Shown here: piece by piece, positions 24,264 through 43,013 of the stretch
How the letters are laid out: every line of letters begins with the position of its first letter
Numbering within the stretch: position 1 is the first letter of the stretch
Source of the DNA: Rotaria macrura
Taxonomy: Eukaryota > Rotifera > Eurotatoria > Philodinida > Philodinidae
Assembly: GCA_900239685.1 (NCBI GenBank)
Contig: OENT01000196.1
Span: 101,003 to 165,002, forward strand
Direction: 5' to 3'
Length of the DNA stretch: 64,000 bases
Position numbers and translations under genes: made by a program
Notes under the pieces: model-generated
The model's input: only the letters and a program-made list of their open reading frames with translations
Databases searched by the model: none
What the model was told of the DNA's origin: nothing

Positions 24264-25587
24264 TTCAAATTCAAAATCTATTAAATGGGCAGAAAATCTT
24301 TGTTTCATTCTTATAATAATATTTAATTTAAGTTCTTGGATAGACATAAACAGTGTTTGGATTGAATTACCATTAATAGTGAATAGTGCACCTGAACATT
24401 GGGCATTACCATCAATATTATCATTCGTCATAAGTCTTGCTAGCATATTTCCAATGATGGTTGCTATAATACGTTGGAGATCTGGTAAAAATTTTTCTGA
24501 AATTCCATTTATATATATAATCATAATTGTTGGTATAATTGCTTGCTTTTCCATTGGTTTATTTTGGAATCATACAACAAAGATTGATGGCAAAGAACGT
24601 AGCATTCCATTGATAAGTGCCGTCTTTGCTCTAGCAATACTAGATTGTACATCATCGCTTGTCTTTTGTGATTATATGAAACGTTTCAAACCAAATTATT
24701 TACATGCTATGTTTCTAGGTGAAAGTTTAACAGGTACATTACCTACATTGATTGCGATAGCACAAGGTGCTGGAGGTGAAGCTCATTGTGTTTTTAATAA
24801 TTCAACATCAAAACTCGAGCCTATTTACTCTCAAGCTCGTTTTAGTGTGTCAACATTTTTCTACCTTGTTACTGGTATCATTACTATTTCATTAGTAGCT
24901 TTTATGATACTTCGATGGACATCGATCATTAAAATAGCTAATGCTGATGACCAAACTCGTTCAGAAATCAACATTGAAACATGTCAAGAGTTACTAATGA
25001 CTGATGGAAGTATTCCAAAATCCAATAAGAAACTATCTTTATCCACACCAAATTCAATGACAAGAAAACAATATTTCATTCTTCAAATGTTTAATGTTAT
25101 TAATTCAGGTATATCATATGGGTGCTTACCAACACTAATCACGTACTCATTATTACCGTATGGTCAAAAAACATTCTATTATTGCACTATTTTATTTCCA
25201 ATGGCATATCCATTATCTGCACTTTACGGATTAATACGGCCAACACTATCAACTTTTGCAATCATTATTGGCTCAATATTTGGCTGTTTAATTTGTATTT
25301 TTATTATGGTCATTGCATTTCAAAGTCCATGTCCAATATGGGCGGATACAGTACATGGAGGAATCATTATGATTATTGCCTGGTTTAGTTCATCACTTCT
25401 TCTTGCATATATCCGTATTGCAAGTGGAAATAGCATTAAATTAGCATGGAAAAAAGAAAATGGATTATTTTATTATGGCTTAAGCGTTCAAGTCGGTGCT
25501 ATAACTGGTGCTATACCGATGTATATTGTTATCAATGTTTACGAATTATTAAAAGCAAGACATGCATGTGTCACATATTGTTCATAG
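24264..25587 (+). CDS. Riboflavin transporter, SLC52 (RFVT) family; 5' end missing
   Basis: One large exon follows a TTTCTTTTAG acceptor at 24263, starts with the last base of a split codon and runs to TAG at 25587, about 440 aa. The frame is open upstream of any Met, so a short first exon must exist. The N-terminal part LSSWIDINSVWIELPLIV followed by EHWALPSILSFVISLA matches the first two membrane segments of SLC52 proteins. Further signatures are GESLTGTLPTLIAIAQG and INSGISYGCLPTLITYSLLP then YGQKTFYYC. About ten to eleven hydrophobic segments are visible. Family members import riboflavin across the plasma membrane and are about 445-470 aa in humans, so the exon covers nearly all of the protein. 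The absence of introns over 1.3 kb contrasts with the srGAP, ankyrin and HECT genes. Confidence 0.85.
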
Positions 25588-27890
25588 AACAATGGCAAAG
25601 AAATTATCCTCTGTGTCAATGCTTTATTTAAAACCTAAAAATTTATATAGTTATGAACTTATAAAGATATCTTTAAATAGAAAAACATTTAAATCGTCTA
25701 CTTTTATTAAATGATTGAGACATGTACAATAAAGATGAGCGTGCTTATTTTAAAATGAATGCAAGGCACTCTGTACAGAACAGTTATTTCCATGAAGAAC
25801 ATGCCTAGAAATCAACGGCAAACTAGCCAAGAGTGAATCTAGGCAATGTACTCCAGTAAGAGAATATTGACTTCTTTTTTCTTTTTCATTGTTCCACTTT
25901 CGTCCATCTGTTTGAACTTCTGCAATAGATGTAAATCAAATATCGAATTTAAAAGTGTTATCAGTCTTCATGAGACAAAATAATACGAAATTAAAAAAGA
26001 AGAAAAATCTTTGAAAGATGAGTATTTTCAAATTTTCTTCACTTTCCGCCCATTCCCACACCTGTTCGTGTCCAAGACATATTGACACACGAGACAGCAC
26101 AGATATGAATTACACTTTGCTAACAATATTAAAGAAATACTTGAAAATGTCATGCTAATTCGACTAGATAGATAATTTGATTCCTCAAAAAAATACAATT
26201 GTTGCGTTTATCGTTGCCGAACGCATTTTATGTTGATAGAGAAATAAAATATTAACACGTACTCAATAGTTGATTTGTGACTTGCTCGTTTTAGAAAGAC
26301 TTCAAACCATGTGTGTAAAGCATTCATGTATGAAGAGTCAATGTCAAAAAGTACAATTAGTATACCAGAAAATATGGAAAAGTTCTCATTCAACGTATTT
26401 GTGGTTCGATCGAAATTTCTAAGTCTTTTATTCAGAAAACAACATATTTTAAAATGGACACTTTCTTGAATTTTTTCAAGGTTTTTCTTTTTGATAAACA
26501 CAATCCTTTCTAAGTTCTAGGCTTGTTCTAAGATTTATATCTACTTCGAAAATCTCCCATGATCAGATGAAGAATTCAGTTCTTAACATAATGGTCTACG
26601 TGTTGACTCAATCATTCGAAAAGCTAAAGCTATTTTGAATTGTTCGAAAACCAAAAATTAAGTACGGTTGAACGACCAGTCTGTGGGCGAAAGAGAAATT
26701 TTCTTAACTAAAAATTTACGTTTTCAATAGTTTTTCGCAAAACTATTTCCTAGTACCCTTGTAAAAGTGAGCCGATGATAATCTATTACATATCACACTA
26801 ACACCGAATACTTCCTTGTGTTACAAAACCTGTCAACAGTTGTGTAAAGAATTAGTTTTCTATGGAATCTGATCGGAGCAGTGTTCCAAAATGATGCTGT
26901 TTTAAGCTAATTTTATTAGAAGCAAGTTCATTGTAATTCTTTTAAAAAGACCACTATTACGATCTACAATCTGAACATTGTGATATATTCGTTCTCAAAT
27001 AAGAATCTTATTAAATAAGTTGAATAATTCTGATTTAACAGTTTCAAATAGTCTCGTCATATTAATTCATGTAACAAACTTTCTGTCAGTCCTAAAAATA
27101 AGAATCATTCACGATCTCGATCAGTAAACTATTATTTATCTGATATCAATCGTTACTACTCAAATTATTGATTGAATTTTTCTCGATATGTTTTAGTATT
27201 ACATAACATCATAATTAGAAGAAAAAATTCAGATGAATCGGCTAAAAAATCTAATATTACGTCCAACATAAAGGTGTCAATCTTCTAGACATTATGATGA
27301 TGAGAACAAATAGATGCACTAAAAAAGAAGAAGAAATGAAAAGATTGATCAAGACATTCTCTTCTCTGTTGAATAGTAAGTCATTGCAGCACGTATACAT
27401 AGACAAATATTCAACATTTGCAGATGCTTAGCGAAGGATTTGCTAACGACGTACAAATGATCGATTCGTTTTTCTTCTTCTTCTTCTCTTTTCTCATAGA
27501 AAACTCAAACAATCAATAGAATGAAGAAAAAAACTCATATTTTGAGAACAATTTCCGTTTAACAACAAAATGATTTTTAATTCTTAACACATTTTCTCTG
27601 CAATCTATTTATGTAGAAACATCATCGATCGATTTTCTTTTTCGTCCTGCAATGTCAATTTATGCAATTTGTTTTTGTTTTAGCATTGATTAAGAATGTG
27701 AATCGTTTCCGGCAATAATCATCCCACAATATATATATATATCTATATATATTCTATATACATGAGAAAGAAAAATAGTTTATTTCGAAGCCTATGAGTT
27801 ACATACAGACGCAACTATTCCTTTTATTTATTTTCTCAATATTTATTTATCACAGACCATGGAAAAAATCTAATTAAACAAGAAACAAAA
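25588..27890. other. Intergenic DNA, no gene seen
   Basis: The 3' flanks of the transporter (+) and homeobox (-) genes converge here. A TA-rich microsatellite lies near 27729-27763. No supported coding region; a 97-codon minus frame at 26208-26501 lacks homology. Confidence 0.5.
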
Positions 27891-32984
<5,094 letters not shown>

Positions 32985-33545
32985 AGCCACGTAACCAGTA
33001 TCTGTGAGTATCCTAAATCTTTGGTTAAGAATATGGGTCCCAAAAGAAAACCTATGGAAATCAATATTAAACTCATATGATGAATTTCTATCGAAAAACA
33101 TTGTGAATCAAAGTTTACAAAAAACATAAGCCTATTTCTGAACCTACCAGAAAATATAATGCCACCGAAAACTGCATCGGATTGCATTCAAAAATTCAAA
33201 AAACTGAATCCGTTCAGAAGCTATAGCGTTTTTAAGGTTCGGGCCATTTCGAAAAAAAATTCACCAGGAATGAGAAACCTCATAACATCTGAACGAATTC
33301 AGTTTTTTAAATGAAATTTGAAATTCGTCCAATGAAATTTAACTTAGTTTTTGGTGGCATTCTTGAAAACGAAATATCGTTAAAACCACGACACATTTTC
33401 TGGTTAGTCTCAGAAGAACGTTAATTTTTTTCGATAGAAATTCATCATATGAATTCAATATCACTTTCCATAAGTTTTCGTTTGGGACCCATGCTTTCAA
33501 GCGATTATTCAGGATACTGAAAAAACCTTGTTACGAAGATAATAT
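32985..33545. repeat. Degenerate palindromic element
   Basis: The left half (about 32985-33255) and right half (about 33240-33545) are diverged reverse complements. Paired segments include ATGATGAATTTCTATCGAAA near 33078, ATGGGTCCCAAA near 33032 and AAAAACTGAATCCGTTCAGA near 33198, each with its complement on the right. The centre lies in TTCGGGCCATTTCGAA near 33240-33256. Both arms carry indels, so the structure is old. It is probably a hairpin-type MITE; target duplications were not identified. The open frame at 32831-33187 is a by-product of it. Confidence 0.65.
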
Positions 33546-35960
33546 TTGCATTTCAGTCTGTCAGTTATATATACATACTCGCGAGTCTCAATATGTATCA
33601 AGCTATTTTACTTTGTGGTATCTTTTAATCATAATGATCACTGTGAAAAATAAACGGCGAAACTCAAAAGACTTGTTTGATCAGGAATTTTTGCAACGAT
33701 GTAATTTTCTAGACTAGGGGTTTCAAAAAACGTGATGTGACACCATGAAAATTCATCATAAAGTGCATAAACTATTGTGCATTCGGTAGAGGACACTACT
33801 CTCAGTCTAATTCTCTATAAATCGAAAAATGTGATGAAAATTGACTTTTTAGGATGCGAAGGAGACGAAGGCTTAAGCGATTTTTTACATGTATTTTTCG
33901 TTAAAAGAGATGAAATATGAAACTGAATATTTCGTTATATTTACTTGCAGTCTGTATGATTAATTTAAAACACCGTTCTATTTCAAATGTTTTTTATGAC
34001 ATTATTTCAATGGATTTTATTCGAAAGTCAAATATAAAAGAACTTAATTCTTGAACCAATCAATATATCAAGTAACAAATATTGTGCTCCTCTTTTTATA
34101 TCCGTGCCGTACAATCCATCTCTTTATAGGCTGGTCTCAACCTAGTAGAAAAGGACTTTGAAAATCTTTGAAGCAATCATAAATATATTATTTTTATAGC
34201 ATATAGAAATACAATTTCAATTGTTTTCTAAAAGAAAGATTTAATGCGACATTCACCAAATCGCTAACTATCATGACGAATTTTTGTACTCTTTTCTAAT
34301 ATAGATCACTTTAATCGACCATAATTGACAAGAATTACTTAAACGGCTTTTAAATTGTTAAGAAATAAAAAATCGTAAAATCTGACATCATTTTTATTAG
34401 TACGTAGTTAAATGTTAAGCAAACGATGACTCCTTGTATTTTCCATTTGATCGACATGGTTCGTCATGCAATAGGCACGAATAACTTTCCTTATTCAATC
34501 GCTTCGATCGAATTTCAGATTGAATGAATACGACTGTTCTAGTTACTTTCGATCTGACAAAGAAAAAAGTAATATGCGAGGAACTATCGTAATTACGTTG
34601 AGTTCATTTCATAGAGACATAATTTTTTATTATTAAGAATCTTCGCATGACATTCAATCAAGAATAAACATGTATCCGTTGCATTTAAGCTTGCCAGTTT
34701 AATTATAAATTATTTTGCAGTAAGAACATCTGATTAACTTTCAACATAGTAATACTCTACTCAACTCATTGTACGATGCATATCATACAAACTTAGAATC
34801 AATATGAATACCTATCTGTTGGAAAATACTATTAATCTTATGTTTCATGTTCATTATTTTTACTAGGATCTGCTTTAAAAAAAGAACTTCAATGATTTCA
34901 TTTTCTTTGATGGACGAATATCATATACAAACGAGTTCTCGTCTTTAAGTCAGTTGTTGTATTTCAAAATTTTCAATAGATTGCTTGGTGAACATCATCT
35001 GTTAATTAAAGAATGTCGCCAGAGGCGCTTGACAAAATTATAAAGAGAATAACAACCAATGAATGTTTTCATGTAAACTAGAATGGTCTATTGTAGAAGG
35101 CAAGGAATCATTTCAATAGATAATAACTGAGCGATTCAGTCATGCACTGTTTCCGATTGATGTTCACTGGTATATGTGAATAGTTTCAGATGTATTAGAC
35201 CAAAGATGATTTTCAAAATTGTCAAGTTATTATTTTTACTTCATAGAACAAGATTTTAAGTTTTGAGAAAGTTTCGCGTCCAGCAAATCATCACTGTATA
35301 AAATTAAGTGAATGCAAGCGAAAAATATTGAAAAATAAATCATTGAGCCAGCAGTTTTCTATTATTTTTGTAAAAGCTCCTGTTAGTGAGTGATAATCAA
35401 AACAAAGATTGGCCGATTTTATTTTATGCCCAACTTTGAAAAGAAAAAATAGCAAAATAGAAAAGGAGAAAACTCTTTTATGATAAGAAAGAACTACGAG
35501 CTCGAACCAGTAGAGTTAATAAAGATTTGGGTTTTGATTATAGGTAATAAAAAAGCAAGATTTATCTTGTTAGATTTCAACGAATAGAACGTACGGAATG
35601 AATTGAATTCGAACGAAAGAATTATTCTATAATTCATAATGTTGAGAATCATTTAAATACGGGTGTTGAACAACGAATTACTCGTATGAATATATTGATG
35701 GATTTGTTTTTTCAATTATTTCAAAAACGATAGCAACATATCAACGAAACTCGTGTTTGCAGTACAATGGGAAAATTTCGTCGTCTTTATTAAAAGATTT
35801 GTTTGTTCATTTCTTAATACAGAAAAAAAGAAAAGAAAGGAATGTTGATGCCTGGATATCTACAATAAATGAACATCTGACAAAAATGGGTTTTGTGCAT
35901 GTCTTTTTTTATTTTTCTGTTTATATCACAGCCTTGGAAAACTAAATCACTGAAAAGTTT
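33546..35960. other. Intergenic DNA 3' of the ankyrin gene
   Basis: AT-rich with no supported gene. A stretch near 35590-35940 has interrupted open frames on the plus strand but no recognisable homology. Confidence 0.45.
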
Positions 35961-38900
35961 TTACAAACGACCAGACAAGGAAAACAGGATATCAACTACA
36001 GATGGTGACATTTGATTCTTCCTCGCTAAATCCAACGGTCTATTGATGCAAATAAACAAACGAATAAATTTCAATTAGTTATTGTCTTTGTCGAACTAAA
36101 ACATAACTAATACTTACGTTCTATTTTCATGATTGATTGCTTCAACAAATGATGAAGATGTACTTCGTCGTAATAGACTTTCAATAACTGGTTCATTATT
36201 CTATAGAAGTAGATAAGTATAAGAAAAATTGAAGAACTTCGTTTGTTTTTATAAATAAACATACGAATATGCAAGCATAATGAAGAATATTATTTCCAAG
36301 ATGATCAACAGCATCAAAACGCTTACATTTACAAATAAACATGTCTAAATAAAGAATAATGAATTCATATGACGACGTGTTATTTAAAGTTTTATATTAT
36401 TTAATAATAAATATCAAAAGTGTTTATCATGTGTTTGCATTCAAAAAGATCAGTCTAGAAAAATAAATATTTCGATCAATAAAGGGCCAACTGAAATGGA
36501 TACAAGAGATACTATTCGATGAATTTACTCCACATTAGATTTCATTCTAACAATATTCATGAGAAAAATCATTTGCATAGTCTTTTAAGATGTTAATGAT
36601 ATATTGATTGACAATATGACTATGGAAGATGAGATAAAACAAATTGTTAAGTTTTACCCGAGCCAAGAGTAGAGTTATACATATTCACTATTAGTTTATA
36701 TATTCATGCACAAATATTAGTAAATGAGTACTTATTGTATGAAATAGAAGTTTTCTCTTTCTTTGGGACTGTTGCCGATTAAACTACAATGAAAATCTAT
36801 GCATTATTGGCATACGCACCACATGAAATTCGTTTCATAAACTCACTCAACTCTCATTTATGACGACAACAAAAATTGCGAATTATCATTCTTCCTGTCG
36901 ACATGTCAAATACACTAAAATCTTACTAACCTTGCAAAATAGACAAACAAAAGAATGATAAATATCTATTGTGTATATTCTAATTGTCATATACTCAAGT
37001 TGTTCAATATTTCGAAAATTTCTCATTCATACCTATTGTACTAGAATCAATCTCATTGATAATCGCATACATAATTGGTGTTCGTTGTAAATGATCCTGT
37101 GCATCAACATTAGCATCATCATAGTGAAGTAATATTCTTGCGCACTCAGATCCGTTCTTTATCATCGATGCTAAATGTAAAGGCGTAAATCTAAAAACAT
37201 AAAACATGTTTGTCTATTCTTAACATTTTGAGTTTTACTGCTCAAGTTTGGTGGGTAAATTGATCATTGTTGAAATACTATCCGGTTGCAGCGCACTTAA
37301 AATTGCTTTCAGACAAGTTGAATCAGCACAAATACAAGCGAGATGAACCGGTGTGATACGACTTGTTGTCAAACATCGAAGATTAAGTTCAGAAGCGAGT
37401 AGAATACGAACAGCTGTTTCATGTCCTTCAATTTTTTTTAAAGAAAATAGAAAACAATCAAGAAACTCAAATGATTGTGTGATTACCTCTCAAGACAGCA
37501 TAATGCAATGGACTAAATCCATCGGTATCAGCTACTTGTTCGTAATCAAACTATGAAAAAGAAAATAAGAAATCAAATGGGTCATTTTATTGACTTTGAA
37601 AAGAAGCGGATTCGAAATGGTTTACATCAGCTAATGTTGATAAAATTGTTGCATTGCCAGATGCAGCTGCGTAGTGCAATGGTAATCGTTTATTTTTATC
37701 AAAAACACATACTTTTAACTCATGTGCATCAAGCAATTCTTGTAGACTTTCTTCACAATTATAAATCGCACAATAATGTAATGGTGTAAGTAATGATAAA
37801 TCTGTTACATTTGGATTTGCACCACCAAAATTAATTAATAGGCGTATGCAATTTGGCGACGAATGTTCAACGGAATAATGAAGAGCCGTTCTGAAATGAA
37901 ATTTTGCTCATAATGATACCTGCAAAACTAGATTGATTTTATTTATTTCTATTTTTAGTTTATTTAGCTCATTGAAATTTGTATAGATGAGAACTTTCGA
38001 TGCAAGAACTGATGGAAATAGTTTCAGATTTTCAGAGAAGGCGCATTCAATGTTTTGATTTTTCTATTTGAATTCGAGTTTTGGATGCTTGCCAGAGTTT
38101 ATCTAAACTTCTTGTGAATCTTATGTCGTTTGAAAATTAATGATCAGCTATTTTTTTTTCAGTAGAAGAAGACATATACACACTATTACCGATATTTCAG
38201 AAAGGCATTATAAAGACAGAATTTGCTATGTTCAATTTTCGAATGTAGAAATCTTTCAAAAAATTTCAAATATCAATTCTAGTTTTTCTTCGAATAAAAA
38301 CTATTCTCCTACTTACACATGAAAGGGAATTTATCTGATGCATCTGCTTTATGAACATTTGATTAAAAATATACTCAACATTAGATATGTTCAACAAAGA
38401 TTTTCTTGCTTTTACAAAAGACAGATGATGTCTCCGTCAACAGATCATGATACACAAACCTATTCTTCCTCACATACATGAATGACCAGTGCCGAGGAAG
38501 AATAATTTTACATCTACATTTTTTAACAAGTAAAGAATACTAGTATTCTTGTATTAGATTGATACACTGAATTAATTCTCTAAATTTTCTACAATCAGTA
38601 AATCTCAAAAATTTACATTTGAACACCAGCTAGCTGTGAAGATCTCATCATTATTAACTTGTTCCCTATGTTAAGTAGCATGCTCATGCATTCAGAAAAA
38701 AAACACTTAAAATCCGGATCAAACGAACTTTGAACGTGCTTGAAATTTATACTCATATGTGGTAACAACTAATACAATCAGCAAAAACCAAATAGATCAG
38801 GACCATTAACAATTACTGATACCATATCAATCTCACTATTGATCAATGGCCTAGTAGATATACGTCACTCATCAAGAAATTATGAATGCTGATTAATCAT

Positions 38901-41900
38901 CATTTATGGATGCTTTAGTATGACCAAGTTAATATCAGTAGAAAAGATATAGAAATATCGAAATTAATCTAATACATTATCATAGAGAGTAAAGAATACG
39001 TTTTCAGTTCAGCTCCATGTTCAAGTCACCAGGACACAACAAGCCCTTTCGAGTTAGTCAGCATTAGTCAAAAAATTGAATCGATAAACTAACAAATTTT
39101 CTAATTTAAAAACATTTCCCAACTTTTTCATATCTTTCCTCCACAAAGATCATAAAAGTCAAACAGAGAAGAAATCTATCTACGAAATCGTTTCAAACGA
39201 ATCATACAGAATAAAAATGAATAACCATGGTAGCACATGTTCTCAACTATTTTCTATCGATATCCCTGTATGAGCAAACAAGAATGTATGCTATCTGAAC
39301 TTTTCAACGATGATGTTTTAAGAAAAACGAAAGGCACATATGTGCTATTCAATGAAATAGTGAATCATGCTATTAATGCATTACATCGATTCGAGATGAA
39401 TACTTATTTTCGACAAAGTATGAATTATTATATGCATATGCATAATTTTTATTTTATACAAATAACTTCTATGATTTCCTTTTGAAGGCAATTAGAAATA
39501 CACTTTCTCTCGAACTTAATGAAAAAATGTAAATTTAAAAACTAATCTTCTATTATTATCTTCATGTGTGATGACATATACTTACTTTCCTTTTTTATCT
39601 CGCAGATTGATGATGATTTTCAAATCATCTTGATTAGCTTGCAACTCTTGTAAGAGACCTAGTAAACATTCACTTTGTCCATTTAATGCAGCATAATGTA
39701 AGCTCGTTTTTCCATCAATAGGATTTATTTTTCTAACATCTACTTTTCTATGCAAAAGTAAATTTACACATGAACAATGTCCATAATAGCAAGCCAACAT
39801 AAGTGCTGTCATACCATCATTCATTGTTTCATTCAAATTAATATTTTTATGATTTTCAAGAATATATTCCAATGAAACATCTTTCCCATGTAAACATGAT
39901 AGATAAATTAAATTTGTTACATCAAATGTTTTCTTAGATACAGAATTAAAGAGCATTTTAAGCAAACAACTATCGTTTTGCATAATACAATATGATAAAC
40001 ATGTTTCACCATTCTTTGTACATATTAATACATCACTGTCAGCACGTATTAATTGTTCAATCACATCAGATGAATTACAATAAACAAGAATGTAATGTAG
40101 AGGTATAGCTCCGTATCTGTAGCACTTTATATTAACACTGGCACCATATTTTAATAGAATGTTAATCGCATCGAGACCATGCCATTTAATACTAAACAAT
40201 ACATTCATTAGGCATTGTAGTCGGAAAAAATCAAACATATACTTACCATGCATAATGTAATGGTGTTAGTCCAAATGAATCTTGCTGATTTATAATATCT
40301 TTATTCATGTTTTTAAAATAGCGTTCAATAAATGAAGTTAAGCCTGAATGAGCCGCATAGTGAAGTGAATGACGTCCATTAGAATCAAGTATCAATAATG
40401 AATTTTGAGCTTGTTCAGTTGCAGTTCCTTCTTGTTCGGGCATTAAATAGGTGATAGATTGATAATCAAAATTTTTCAATGCTATATGAAGTGCTGTTAA
40501 GCCATCCTTATTTTTTTGACATAGAATATTTGGTTGATGAGAACTTAAGAGTAGAAGAATTTTCGATTGATTATACTTTTTCATTAATAATGTTGACAAA
40601 TGTAATGGTGTATTATTGTCATTATCAACTAAACTCGGATCAGCATCTGATAGAAAAGAAAAACATAGAGATATAATGGAAACGACAAGAAGTTATTGTT
40701 CTTGATTCTTACCAGCAATCAGCAATTGTTGAACAGCATGTTCATTGTTATGTAGAACAGCTACATGTAATGGAGATTGATTTTTGAAATTTCGTATGTT
40801 GACTATTGCTATTTTCAACGTCGATAATACATGTTGAATGATATCTGATTCTTTAAATTTTGTTGCAGCAGCAAAATGAAGAATAGTCTTTAATTCAAAG
40901 AAAAAAACTTTTTAATTAGAGTCACGCATTGACTGGTCAGAAAATTCATGTATGCAGAGGATAATTTCGAATAATCTACTTTTTTTTATTGACTACTTTA
41001 ATTTTAAGATAGAAAATAGGAAAAAAGATTAATCAATGAAACTTATCGATTTTCCAGACTATTTATACAGAGATCTAATGTTTTTTCATATGAAGAGATC
41101 TATAGTAACGAGTATTAGTTTGAAAGTATTCTATGTCATTTCATGGACATACTGTAGGTTGTGTTTACCAATGACGAAATTTCATTTTACACAGCATAAT
41201 TTTATAAAAATAACCATGGAATGAGGGTTCACGATTGCATGAAGTGTCTGATTAGTTTAAGCTAGATCTATGATAATATCGAGTAAAACTTCATGGGATA
41301 TAAATGCTTTTTGTGTTCATTGTCAAATATCTAAAATTTGATTTGTTTGATAATAAAAACACAGCAAAGTATGACTCTAGATTACAATCGTGTATTTTGA
41401 TACATTTGGCATCCTAGAGTTAAAGCGACTGACGATACAATGAATTGAATACTTTATCGAACGTTTAAGCTAGTCACATTGATTTGAATTCCAAAGAACT
41501 GTATCTATCCTATGGATTCTATTCAATAGGACACCTACTATCCAATAATTAGTATTTCTAGCAACATGGCACATACTCAAGAATTTTAGTTTAAAAAGGA
41601 TTTTTATTCTTCTTTGATTAATTATAAATAAGTTGAATTAGTTCACATTTAACCTTAATATGGAGTGTTTTTGTTTTGTATGACATTTTCTTCTAACAGA
41701 ATACATACGTTTCCTTGTTGGTCTGTTTCAGTTAATGCCGGAGCTTTCGAATGGCTGTTAAGTAGATCGAAAATATCCGTATTACCAGTGAACGCAGCCA
41801 AATGAATAGGTAAACTTCCACTGTGTGTGATGGCATCAATACTCGCATTTGATTCGAGTAATTTTCGAACACAATCGTTATGATTACCGACAATACAAAG

Positions 41901-43013
41901 ATGTAAAGGAGTTAAACCCTTGAAAAGTGAAGAACATTAATTTAAGGAATATCATAGTTAGTTAATCATACTTGATTATTGACACAATTAACATTAACAT
42001 GAGCATCAAGTAAAATATTCAATATTTCAATCGATCCTTTAGTTGATGCCCAATGAAGAGGAGAATTTTGCTTACGATCACATATATTAACATTTGCTGC
42101 TGCACCAATCAATAATTTAACCATCTGACGATATTTTAAAAAAAGATGAATTCAGAATGATTCTTCTAATTAATATATTTTACCTCAAGATTTCCAGTCA
42201 TACACTAAATTTATACACGAAGAATTTCAAAATGAAAAAAGAACGAAGTTTGAATTTCAATTCAAAACTTACAGCATAATGAAGTGCAGTTAGTCCATAT
42301 TGATCAGTTGTATCAACATTTGTAACATGACTAATAATAAAAGCTGCACAGGATGCATCCGATGATAACGCACACACATGCAATGGCGTTTGCCAGTGTT
42401 TATTTTGTGCATCACAATCAGCACCATGATCAACAAGAATCCGTACAATTGTCTATGATTAATGTCAGAAAATAAAAAAAAATTGAAATAGGAAACCTTC
42501 TTTGTCTTTCTTACAGGATAGTTCGCTTTACATGCATAAAATAATGGAGTTAATAATTGATTATCTTTTGCATTGACAAATGCTCTGCGGGCACATAAAG
42601 TGTCACATGTTGCTGCGCAATTGAAATAAGCGCATAAATGTAGCGCCGTTATTCCATCATTATCCTTTTGTTTTTATAAAAGAAAATAAAGAAAACAAAT
42701 CAAATGAATAAAATATGTAAATCAGATTTTGTTTTTTTAAGTACTTTCGTATTGGCATCATAGTTTTTGCTCAACAAAGATTGAACAGCCAAATAATCAT
42801 CATCAATAGTAGCATCGAATAGAGGTGATAGTGGTAACAATACTTCTGTCGTTTGATTTATCTCATTTTCATTTCTGTTTGAACCGGGTGATGATGCAAG
42901 CTGGGAAATTTTGATTTTAATTTGTATAAAAATTTGAATTGAAACAAAAATTATCTTACCGCAGATGATACAGGTGGAAATAAAGGTAACGATGATTCAA
43001 CTGAATTAGACAT
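35961..43013 (-). CDS. Multi-ankyrin-repeat protein, ANKRD28/44/52-like (PP6 regulatory subunit type)
   Basis: Seventeen exons with matching phases, in coding order: 43013-42960, 42900-42745, 42664-42515, 42452-42273, 42204-42184, 42124-41972, 41918-41709, 40887-40713, 40646-40247, 40191-39586, 37890-37626, 37550-37487, 37425-37239, 37190-37033, 36344-36265, 36200-36118, 36039-35961. The sum is 3021 bp, 1006 aa. After about 60 non-repeat residues, ankyrin repeats fill almost the whole protein (GLTALHYACMTGNLEMVKLL, KGKTALHYSVEHSSPNC, GLTPLHLCIVGNHNDCVRKL). The order near the N-terminus (NAKDNQLLTPLFYACKANYP, then KHWQTPLHVCA) and the total length resemble the human PP6 regulatory ankyrin subunits (about 1050 aa). 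Ankyrin proteins are hard to orthologise, so the subfamily is less certain than the domain content. One exon is only 21 bp, and one intron of 1.7 kb is far longer than most. Confidence 0.8.

Noticed and set aside
35590-35945. Broken plus-strand frames that might be a pseudogene
   Set aside because: Several stops and no recognisable homology; could be chance in AT-rich DNA.
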